Shown: piece after piece, positions 1-5,472 of the stretch | How the letters are laid out: every line of letters starts with the position of its first letter | Position numbering within the stretch: the stretch's first letter is position 1 | Source: Paracoccaceae bacterium | GTDB taxonomy: Bacteria > Pseudomonadota > Alphaproteobacteria > Rhodobacterales > Rhodobacteraceae | Length of the DNA stretch: 8,526 nucleotides | NCBI GenBank assembly: GCA_007134805.1 | Contig: SLKB01000167.1 | Location: 1 to 8,526, forward strand | Direction of reading: 5' to 3' | Translations under genes and position numbers: made by a program | The notes under the pieces: model-generated | What the model saw: the letters and a program-made list of their open reading frames with translations, nothing else | Databases searched by the model: none | What the model was told of the DNA's origin: nothing

Positions 1-2
1 AC

Positions 3-8
3 AGGAGG
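3..8 (+). promoter_or_regulatory. Consensus Shine-Dalgarno for the small ORF
   Basis: AGGAGG lies five bases before the ATG at position 14. It is the best ribosome binding site in the window and the main reason to start the first small reading frame at 14, although the same frame stays open to the left edge. Confidence 0.6.
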
Positions 9-13
9 GACGC

Positions 14-172
14 ATGGCTTATCTGGACATGGAACTACGCAACATGCGGCTGTTATGGTCGCAGATCGGACACAAGATCATCGTGCTCGCGCTGATCGTG
101 CTGGGGATGGCATTCGCCAGCTTGCTGGTCACGCTGCTTGGGTATGGCCCCATGATTCTGAACCTCCGGTGA
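14..172 (+). CDS. Small single-span membrane protein of unknown function (52 aa)
   Basis: The ATG at 14 follows a consensus AGGAGG and opens a 52-codon frame ending in TGA at 170-172. I do not recognise the product. Residues 1-20 are polar or amphipathic with mixed charge, residues about 22-44 form one strongly hydrophobic stretch (IIVLALIVLGMAF, then ASLLVTLLGY), and a short tail ends LNLR. This predicts a single inner-membrane helix. The frame is open to the left edge without a stop, so it could instead be the C-terminus of a longer protein; the strong ribosome binding site argues against that. It does not resemble the C-terminus of the site-2 protease RseP, which often precedes bamA. Frame 1 is also open from base 1 to a TGA at 187-189, but its translation is polar, His-rich and not protein-like. 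A separate transcription unit from bamA is likely, given the hairpin and promoter-like sequence that follow. Confidence 0.5.
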   Translation: MAYLDMELRNMRLLWSQIGHKIIVLALIVLGMAFASLLVTLLGYGPMILNLR

Positions 173-191
173 CCCTGAACCTCCGCTGATC
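158..191 (+). repeat. 17-bp imperfect tandem duplication over the small ORF stop codon
   Basis: Bases 158-174 and 175-191 match at 15 of 17 positions (CTGAACCTCCGGTGACC and CTGAACCTCCGCTGATC). The first copy carries the last four codons and the stop of the small ORF. The second copy repeats them one frame over, so both frame 2 and frame 1 end Leu-Asn-Leu-Arg-stop. One of the two differences (CGG/CGC) is synonymous for Arg. Confidence 0.8.
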
Positions 192-192
192 C

Positions 193-214
193 GGGCCGCC
201 CCAAGGCCTGGCCC
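193..214 (+). terminator. GC-rich hairpin after the small ORF, possible terminator
   Basis: GGGCC (193-197) pairs with GGCCC (210-214), and GCC (198-200) pairs with GGC (205-207). The loop is CCAA and a two-base bulge sits at 208-209, giving eight GC pairs in total. It begins 21 bases past the small ORF stop. No T-tract follows, so it is not a classic intrinsic terminator; in a high-GC organism it could act with Rho or as an RNA 3'-end stabiliser. Confidence 0.35.
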
Positions 215-250
215 CACCCCGGTTGCGCATTCGGCCACACTCGCGCGCAA

Positions 251-270
251 AGCGAACCCGAGCGAACCCG
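251..270 (+). repeat. Exact 10-bp direct repeat upstream of the bamA promoter candidate
   Basis: AGCGAACCCG occurs twice in tandem (251-260 and 261-270), and a related CGAACC recurs at 291-296. The ten-base period is about one helical turn and the pair ends six bases before a TTGACA box, a position where an activator could bind. The repeat is seen directly; the regulatory role is inference. Confidence 0.75.
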
Positions 271-276
271 ATTGCT

Positions 277-305
277 TTGACAAGGGACATCGAACCGGCT
301 ACGCA
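277..305 (+). promoter_or_regulatory. Candidate sigma-70 promoter for the bamA-lpxB operon
   Basis: A perfect TTGACA -35 box (277-282) is followed after exactly 17 bases by TACGCA (300-305), a weak -10 that keeps only the TA of the consensus. Transcription would start near 312, leaving a leader of about 30 bases before the bamA ATG. CATAAT at 311-316 is a better -10 by sequence but sits 28 bases from the -35. The perfect -35, its placement and the lack of coding in 173-341 support a promoter here; the -10 is uncertain. Confidence 0.45.
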
Positions 306-341
306 GAGCCCATAATAACGCGTTAAGAACTGGGGCTTGAG

Positions 342-2699
342 ATGCGCAGTGTATTGTCGATGCGGCTGTCGCGCGACCGGGGTGTGGGACAGAAAACTCT
401 GCGCTTCCTTGCAGCGACTGCATTTTGTCTGATGTCACTCGGCATGATGCCGGGGCCGGTCGCGGCACAGGATTTCCAGTTCTCGACCATCACGACCGAG
501 GGCAATATCCGGGTCGATGACCCGACGCTCATCAGCATTGCGGGGATCGCGCCGGGCCAGCGGCTCAGCGCGGGTGATCTGAACCGCGCGCTTGGCAATC
601 TTTCGGCCTCGGGGCTGTTCGAGGATGTCGAGGTCATCCCGCAAGGGGCCACCCTCACGATTCGCGTGACCGAATACCCGATCATCGGTGTGGTCAATTT
701 CGAAGGCAATCGCCGCATCGATGACGATGCGATCGCGGAAGTGGTCCAGACACGCGCGGGGCGCGTGCTCTCGCCCGCGCAGGTCGAGGCGGATGCGCGC
801 GCGATCGCCGAGCTTTACGCGCGCCGCGGCCGGACCGCGGCCGAGGTCACGCCGCAGGTGCTGCCACGCGGGGACAACCGCGTCGATCTGGCCTTCGAGA
901 TCCGCGAGGGTACGGTCGTCGAGATCGAGCGGGTGTCCTTCGTCGGCAACCGGGCGTTTTCGAGCTATCGGCTGCGGCAGGTGATCGACACCAAGCAGGC
1001 GGGGCTGTTCCGCTGGCTTGTGCAGCGCGACACTTTCGTGGCCGAGCGCATCGCGCTTGACCGGCAGTTGCTGACGGATTTCTACCGCTCGCGCGGCTAT
1101 ATCGATTTCGAGATCCTGTCGGTCACCTCCGAGATCGCCCGCGAACGCGACCGTTTCTTCCTGACCTTCAATATCCGCGAAGGGATGCAGTTCCGCTTCG
1201 GGCAGGTTTCGGTGATCAGCGAGGTCGAGGGGATCGATGCGGCCGATTACCAGGCCGTGCTGCGCCTGCGCCCGGGCACGATCTACGCGCCCGGGGTGCT
1301 TGATCAGAACATCGCGCGGATCGAGCAACTTGCCTCGCAGCGCGGGCTGCGCTTCATCCGCGCCGAGCCGCGCTTTACCCGCGACAACCGCACTGGCATC
1401 ATCGATGTGGAATTCTCCATCGTGCGCGGCGACCGGGTCTTCGTGGAACGCATCGACATCCAGGGCAATACCACCACGATGGATCGGGTGCTGCGCCGGC
1501 AATTCGTCTCGGCCGAGGGCGACCCGCTGAACCCGCGCGAAATCCGCGAGGCGGCGCAGCGGATCCGGGCGCTGGGGTATTTTACCGATGTGCAGGTCGA
1601 CACGCGGCAGGGCAGCGCCCCGGATCAGGCGATCGTCGATATCGAGGTCGAGGAGACCACGACGGGCTCGCTCGGCTTTTCGGTGAGTTATGGGCGCGTG
1701 CAGGGCGTGGGCTTCGGGATCTCGTTTTCCGAGCGCAACTTCCTGGGCCGGGGCCAGTCGGTGGCGCTGAATTTCAACACAGTGCGCGGGTCGCGCGACA
1801 TCTCGTTCGATTTCCGCGAGCCGGCGCTGTTTGACCGCGACCTGAGCTACACGCTGGGCGTGGGCTACCGCGAGACGCGCAGCTTCTTTTCCGATTTCAA
1901 CACGCGCGAGGCGTTCTTCAACAATTCGATCGGCTTTCCGGTCAGCGAATTCGGGCGGGTGCAGCTGCGCCAGGGGCTGGTGCTCGATCGGCTGACGGGG
2001 CTTGATGGCGATGCATCACTGCGGCTGCGCGACGATGCGGATGGCGGCACCGCGGTCACGGGGACGCTTGGCTATACCTATACGCTCGACAATCGCGGCC
2101 GCGGGATCGACCCGAGCCAGGGCTATGTCTTCAGCGTGACCCAGGATCTGGGCGCGGGCAATCAGGATCGCCGCTTCCTGCGCAACGAGCTGCGCGCGGG
2201 CTACGAGATGGCGGTTCTGAACGAGGATGTGACGCTGCGCGCCGATGCGCGCGCGGGCCTTGTGCACATGTTCGACGGCGCCAGCCGCAACCGCGAGCGG
2301 TTTCAGCTGGCCAATGTCATGCGCGGCTTCGCCCGCGGCAATTCGGGGCCGCGCGATTTTGCGTCGGGCAGCAATGACGTGCTGGGCGGCAATCGCTATG
2401 TCGCGCTGCAGCTTGAGGCGCAATTCCCTCTGGGCACGCCCGAGGAATATGGCCTGAGCGGGGGCGTCTTTGCCGATGCGGGCTCGGTCTGGGGGGTCGA
2501 TAATGTGTCACGCGCGGGCATCAACATGATCGACGATGGCACCGATTACAACGAGTTCAACGCGCGTGCGGCCGTGGGTGTGTCGCTGTTCTGGGAAAGC
2601 CCGCTCGGGCCGTTGCGCTTCGATTTCTCGCGCGCGGTGCGCAAGCTGGACCGCGACCGGGCGCAGAATTTCGACTTCTCGATCGTCTCGCAATTCTGA
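342..2699 (+). CDS. bamA: Outer membrane protein assembly factor BamA
   Basis: BamA is the Omp85-family core of the BAM complex, which folds and inserts beta-barrel proteins into the outer membrane. The 785-aa product has a signal peptide with a hydrophobic core at about 20-36 and probable cleavage after Ala42 (VAA|Q). Five POTRA repeats follow at roughly 45-113, 114-188, 192-281, 282-363 and 364-443, several starting with the typical V-x-F-x-GN(R/T) pattern, and a C-terminal 16-strand barrel fills about 444-785. The loop-6 motif is MRGF (660-663; VRGF in most relatives). The C-terminal GPLRFDFSRAV and a final Phe are typical of the family. The ATG at 342 has only a weak ribosome binding site (GGGGC), and an alternative ATG at 360 would remove six residues from a long n-region. 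It is first in the operon, and its stop overlaps the skp start by one base. Essential in studied proteobacteria. Confidence 0.97.
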   Translation: MRSVLSMRLSRDRGVGQKTLRFLAATAFCLMSLGMMPGPVAAQDFQFSTITTEGNIRVDDPTLISIAGIAPGQRLSAGDLNRALGNLSASGLFEDVEVIPQGATLTIRVTEYPIIGVVNFEGNRRIDDDAIAEVVQTRAGRVLSPAQVEADARAIAELYARRGRTAAEVTPQVLPRGDNRVDLAFEIREGTVVEIERVSFVGNRAFSSYRLRQVIDTKQAGLFRWLVQRDTFVAERIALDRQLLTDFYRSRGYIDFEILSVTSEIARERDRFFLTFNIREGMQFRFGQVSVISEVEGIDAADYQAVLRLRPGTIYAPGVLDQNIARIEQLASQRGLRFIRAEPRFTRDNRTGIIDVEFSIVRGDRVFVERIDIQGNTTTMDRVLRRQFVSAEGDPLNPREIREAAQRIRALGYFTDVQVDTRQGSAPDQAIVDIEVEETTTGSLGFSVSYGRVQGVGFGISFSERNFLGRGQSVALNFNTVRGSRDISFDFREPALFDRDLSYTLGVGYRETRSFFSDFNTREAFFNNSIGFPVSEFGRVQLRQGLVLDRLTGLDGDASLRLRDDADGGTAVTGTLGYTYTLDNRGRGIDPSQGYVFSVTQDLGAGNQDRRFLRNELRAGYEMAVLNEDVTLRADARAGLVHMFDGASRNRERFQLANVMRGFARGNSGPRDFASGSNDVLGGNRYVALQLEAQFPLGTPEEYGLSGGVFADAGSVWGVDNVSRAGINMIDDGTDYNEFNARAAVGVSLFWESPLGPLRFDFSRAVRKLDRDRAQNFDFSIVSQF

Positions 2700-3301
2700 T
2701 GCGGGCCTGGGCTTGGGCCGGGCTGCTGGGGATCGCGCTGATGGGCGGCCTCATGGCGCCGGCGCAGGCGCAGCCTGCCTTCTCGCTCGGCCAGCCGATC
2801 GACCCCGATACGGGCCGCGCGCGCGACTGGTTGCGCACCATCGATGACGAGCGGCTGTTTCGCGAGTCGCAATTCGGCCAGCGCGTCACCGAGGAGATCG
2901 CCGAGGCCTCGCGCCTGCTCGAGGCCGAGAATGACGCGCTGCTGGAAGAACTGACCGCGCGCGAGGCGGAGCTGACCGCGCAGCGCGCAGAGATGAGCGT
3001 CGAGGAGTTCCGCGCGGCCGCCAACCAGTTCGATGCCGAGGCCGAGGCGATCCGGCGCGCCCAGGCCGAGAAGACCCAGCGCCTGAGCCAGTTCGAGGAG
3101 TCCGAGCGGCGGCGCTTCTTCTCCGAGATCGGCCCGATCCTGCAAGAGGTGCTCGCGGCCGAGGGCGGGCAGATCATCATCGACGCGCGCGCGGTGATCA
3201 TCGGTGTGCCGGGGCTCGACATCACCGATGCCGCCGCGGCCGCGATGGACGCGGAGATCGGCGATGGCGGCCCGGCGCCGTTCCCGCTGGGCCTGCGCTG
3301 A
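2699..3301 (+). CDS. skp: OmpH/Skp-family periplasmic chaperone
   Basis: Skp (OmpH) holds unfolded outer-membrane proteins in the periplasm and hands them to the BAM complex. The 200-aa product has a signal peptide with a hydrophobic core at about 7-19 and cleavage after Ala24 (AQA|Q). A long charged helical region at about 51-150, rich in Glu, Arg, Ala and Gln, is expected to form the coiled-coil arms of the trimer. A compact C-terminal segment ([18 protein letters not shown], 159-176) matches the strand part of the OmpH fold, and a short acidic tail ends the protein. It is longer than E. coli Skp (161 aa including the signal), with the excess in the arms and tail. The start codon overlaps the bamA stop (TGATG), so translation is probably coupled to bamA; no independent ribosome binding site is needed or seen. 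In many other alphaproteobacteria lpxD sits nearby in this cluster; here it is absent. Confidence 0.88.
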   Translation: MRAWAWAGLLGIALMGGLMAPAQAQPAFSLGQPIDPDTGRARDWLRTIDDERLFRESQFGQRVTEEIAEASRLLEAENDALLEELTAREAELTAQRAEMSVEEFRAAANQFDAEAEAIRRAQAEKTQRLSQFEESERRRFFSEIGPILQEVLAAEGGQIIIDARAVIIGVPGLDITDAAAAAMDAEIGDGGPAPFPLGLR

Positions 3302-3323
3302 GCCCGGCTTGCCAGCCGCGGGC
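3302..3323 (+). other. GC-rich stem-loop between skp and fabZ
   Basis: GCCC (3302-3305) pairs with GGGC (3320-3323) and GGCT (3306-3309) pairs with AGCC (3314-3317). The tetraloop is TGCC and a GC bulge sits at 3318-3319. It starts right after the skp stop in the only real gap of the operon. With no T-tract it is more likely an mRNA stability or partial termination element than a full terminator. Confidence 0.4.
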
Positions 3324-3337
3324 GCAGTTGCTAGACC
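3309..3337 (+). promoter_or_regulatory. Possible internal promoter before fabZ
   Basis: TTGCCA (3309-3314, five of six bases of the -35 consensus) and TAGACC (3332-3337, three of six of the -10) are 17 bases apart in the skp-fabZ gap. The sequence overlaps the stem-loop at 3302-3323, so the two may be alternative readings. If real, it would let the fabZ-lpx part be expressed apart from bamA-skp. Confidence 0.28.
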
Positions 3338-3352
3338 GAGGCCGGAAGCTGC

Positions 3353-3359
3353 AAGGAAA
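3353..3359 (+). promoter_or_regulatory. Ribosome binding site of fabZ
   Basis: AAGGAAA ends nine bases before the ATG at 3369. It fixes the fabZ start there, although the frame stays open upstream to 3204 within skp. It is the only clear Shine-Dalgarno inside the operon. Confidence 0.65.
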
Positions 3360-3368
3360 GTCCCGCTG

Positions 3369-3848
3369 ATGACCGACACCCCCACCGATGTGCCCCGTGA
3401 GGCGGATCTGGCGACAATCATGCGGATCATCCCGCATCGCTATCCTTTCCTGCTGATCGACCACGTGCGCGATGTGGTGGCGCGGACCTCGGCGGTGGGG
3501 GTGAAGAACGTCACCATCAACGAGCCGCATTTCCAGGGCCATTTCCCCGGCGCGCCGATCATGCCCGGGGTGATGATCATCGAGGCGATGGCGCAGACCT
3601 CGGCGGTGCTGGTGGGGCTGTCGGTGGGTTTTGCCGAGAAGCGCCCGCTCGTCTATTTCATGTCGATCGACAAGGCCAAGTTCCGCCGCAAGGTCGTCCC
3701 CGGCGATGTTCTGGAACTGCATGTGACCGTCAAGCGCGGCTCGACCAAGATCTGGAAGCTCGTGGGCGTGGCCAGGGTGGCGGGCGAGGTTGCCGCCGAG
3801 GCCGAATTCGCCGCGTGGATCGACTACAACGCCACCTCGACGGAATGA
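3369..3848 (+). CDS. fabZ: 3-hydroxyacyl-[acyl-carrier-protein] dehydratase FabZ
   Basis: FabZ dehydrates (3R)-hydroxyacyl-ACP to trans-2-enoyl-ACP in cytosolic type II fatty acid synthesis. The 159-aa product has the family's usual length and a single hot-dog fold. The N-terminal [17 protein letters not shown] (17-33) is typical. The active-site helix motif [11 protein letters not shown] carries catalytic His58, and Glu72 lies in IIEAMAQ, with the 14-residue spacing known from the Pseudomonas enzyme. The start is set by AAGGAAA upstream; the longer frame back to 3204 lies over the skp 3' end and looks like a shadow. Its TGA overlaps the lpxA ATG (ATGA). FabZ and LpxA compete for or share the 3-hydroxyacyl-ACP pool, so their coupling balances phospholipid against lipid A synthesis. 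This is known from E. coli and inferred here. Confidence 0.97.
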   Translation: MTDTPTDVPREADLATIMRIIPHRYPFLLIDHVRDVVARTSAVGVKNVTINEPHFQGHFPGAPIMPGVMIIEAMAQTSAVLVGLSVGFAEKRPLVYFMSIDKAKFRRKVVPGDVLELHVTVKRGSTKIWKLVGVARVAGEVAAEAEFAAWIDYNATSTE

Positions 3849-4651
3849 GCAGCGCGTTGATCGACCCGAGCGCCGAGGTGCACCCGATGGCCGTGGTCGA
3901 GCCCGGCGCGCGGGTGGGGCCGGGCTGCACGATCGGCCCGTTCGCCGTGATCGGCCCCGAGGTGACGCTGGGCGCGTCTGTCACGATCCGCCCGCATGCG
4001 CTGGTCACCGGCTGGACCGAGATCGGCGCGGGCAGCACTGTGTTTTCCTTCGCCTCGGTCGGGGAAATCCCGCAGGATCTGAAATATGCAGGCGAGCGCA
4101 CGCGGCTGATCGTCGGGCGCAACGTGCGCATCCGCGAGAATGCGACCCTGCACCTGGGCACGGCGCAAGGCGGTGGCGTGACGCGGGTGGGCGACAATTG
4201 CCTGATCATGGCGGGCGCGCATGTCGGCCATGACGTGCAGGTGGGCAATAATGTGATCCTGGCCAATTGCGCGGGGCTTGCCGGGCATGTGGTGGTCGAG
4301 GACAATGTAATCATTGGCGGGCTGGCGGGCGTGCATCAATTCGTGCGCATCGGCGAGGGGGCGATGATCGCGGGCATGGCGCGGGTGGTCCATGACGTGA
4401 TGCCCTTCGGGCTCGTCGCGGGCCCGGATGCCGAGTTGCAGGGGCTGAACCTGATCGGGCTCAAGCGTCGGGGCATGTCGCGCACCGAGATCACCGAGTT
4501 GCGCGCGGCCTACAAGCGGCTGGCAACGGGCGAGGGGGCGCTTGCTGAACTGGCCGAGGGGCTCCTGGCGGATGCAGTCTCGGACCCGGTGGTGCAGGTC
4601 GCGCAATTCTTCACGAGTGCGGCGGGCCGAAATTTCCTGCGCCCCAAATGA
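3845..4651 (+). CDS. lpxA: Acyl-ACP--UDP-N-acetylglucosamine O-acyltransferase LpxA
   Basis: LpxA transfers a 3-hydroxyacyl chain from ACP to the 3-OH of UDP-GlcNAc, the first step of lipid A synthesis in the cytosol. The 268-aa product (E. coli 262) is a left-handed beta-helix. Residues about 1-195 are imperfect hexapeptide repeats such as AVIGPE and VTLGAS, and the rest is the helical C-terminal domain. The catalytic base is His129 in AHVGHD, with His126 before it (His125 and His122 in E. coli). Asn202 and Arg208-Arg209 in NLIGLKRRG match substrate-binding residues. The chain-length ruler position (Gly173 in E. coli) is Gly177 here. I chose the ATG at 3845 because it overlaps the fabZ stop and gives the normal N-terminus; a further in-frame ATG at 3815 lies inside fabZ. 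It is probably translated by coupling to fabZ. Its own stop overlaps the lpxI start. Confidence 0.97.
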   Translation: MSSALIDPSAEVHPMAVVEPGARVGPGCTIGPFAVIGPEVTLGASVTIRPHALVTGWTEIGAGSTVFSFASVGEIPQDLKYAGERTRLIVGRNVRIRENATLHLGTAQGGGVTRVGDNCLIMAGAHVGHDVQVGNNVILANCAGLAGHVVVEDNVIIGGLAGVHQFVRIGEGAMIAGMARVVHDVMPFGLVAGPDAELQGLNLIGLKRRGMSRTEITELRAAYKRLATGEGALAELAEGLLADAVSDPVVQVAQFFTSAAGRNFLRPK

Positions 4652-5472
4652 GCCGGATCGCGCTGATTTCGGGGCGCGGGCGGCTGCCCGTCCTGCTGGC
4701 CGAGGCGCTTGAAGGCGACGCGCCGATCCTCGCCGAGATGGAGGGGTTCGAGAGCGCGGCCCGCACAGGCGGCGAGGTGGTCCGCTTCCGGCTGGAGCGG
4801 CTCGTGCCCTTTCTCGATCAGTTGCAGGGGATGGGGGTGACGCGCGCGGTCTTTGCCGGCGGCGTGCATCGCCCGCGGCTCGATCCGGCGCTACTTGATC
4901 CGGCGACGATGCAGCTTCTGCCGCGCATCATGGCGGCGATGCAGCAGGGCGATGACGGCACGCTGCGCGAGGTGATCGCGCTGATGGGCGAATGGGGGAT
5001 CGAGGTGGTCGCCGCGCAGGATATCCGCCCCGATCTGCTGGCCGGGCAGGCAGGCGCGCTTGGGGCGCACACGCCCAAGGCGCAGGACCGGGAGGATGTC
5101 ACGCGCGGGGCTGCGATCCTGCGGGCGATGGGCGTGGCCGATGTGGGGCAGGGCTGCGTGGTGGCGCGCGGCCAGTGCCTCGGGCTCGAGGCGCTGCCGG
5201 GCACGGATGCGATGCTCGGTCATCTGGCGGATCTGCGCGCGGCGGGCCATCCGCTGCCTGAGGGCGGGGTCTTCTGCAAGGCGCCGAAGCCTGGGCAGGA
5301 CCGGCGCATCGACATGCCCGCGCTGGGGCCGCAGAGCGTTGAGACGGCGGCGCGCGCGGGGCTCAGGGGCATTGCCTTCGACACGGGCGGCGTGCTGCTG
5401 CTGGACCGCGCGCAGATGATCGCGGAGGCGGATGCGCGGGGCCTGTTCCTTGTCGCCACGGATTTCGCGTGA
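4648..5472 (+). CDS. lpxI: UDP-2,3-diacylglucosamine pyrophosphatase LpxI
   Basis: LpxI (DUF1009 family) hydrolyses UDP-2,3-diacylglucosamine to lipid X and UMP, the fourth lipid A step. It replaces the unrelated LpxH in most alphaproteobacteria. The 274-aa product matches the Caulobacter enzyme in length and motifs: [15 protein letters not shown] at the N-terminus (7-21), a helical N-terminal domain to about 130, and a C-terminal catalytic domain. The latter has [18 protein letters not shown] (211-228) and [14 protein letters not shown] near the end. Asp222 in RIDMP is the probable counterpart of the catalytic Asp225 of Caulobacter LpxI; this is by motif position, not by alignment. The ATG at 4648 overlaps the lpxA stop by four bases, with no separate ribosome binding site. 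The position between lpxA and lpxB is the usual one for lpxI. Confidence 0.94.
   Translation: MSRIALISGRGRLPVLLAEALEGDAPILAEMEGFESAARTGGEVVRFRLERLVPFLDQLQGMGVTRAVFAGGVHRPRLDPALLDPATMQLLPRIMAAMQQGDDGTLREVIALMGEWGIEVVAAQDIRPDLLAGQAGALGAHTPKAQDREDVTRGAAILRAMGVADVGQGCVVARGQCLGLEALPGTDAMLGHLADLRAAGHPLPEGGVFCKAPKPGQDRRIDMPALGPQSVETAARAGLRGIAFDTGGVLLLDRAQMIAEADARGLFLVATDFA

Noticed and set aside
14..172. Small ORF as the C-terminus of RseP, the usual neighbour of bamA
   Set aside because: The last residues lack the asparagine-aspartate end region and flanking helix pattern expected of RseP, and an ideal ribosome binding site precedes an internal ATG.
1..189. Frame-1 open reading to the second duplicated stop
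   Set aside because: There is no start with a ribosome binding site, and the translation is His-rich and polar without pattern. Frame 2 has the SD, the ATG and a transmembrane helix.
311..316. CATAAT as the -10 box of bamA
   Set aside because: A good match by sequence, but 28 bases from the TTGACA box, and no acceptable -35 lies 16-18 bases upstream (CATCGA at 288-293).
435..1502. 355-codon open frame on the minus strand inside bamA
   Set aside because: It lies fully antisense to a well-supported BamA. The translation is rich in Arg, His, Asp and Ala as expected of a GC-driven shadow frame, and it has no recognisable domain.
2546..3430. 294-codon open frame on the minus strand across bamA, skp and fabZ
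   Set aside because: It crosses three real genes on the other strand. Its composition is that of a shadow of Glu- and Ala-rich coiled-coil codons.
3824..4606. 260-codon minus-strand open frame over lpxA
   Set aside because: Antisense to the hexapeptide repeats of LpxA. The apparent regularity comes from the repeats on the plus strand.
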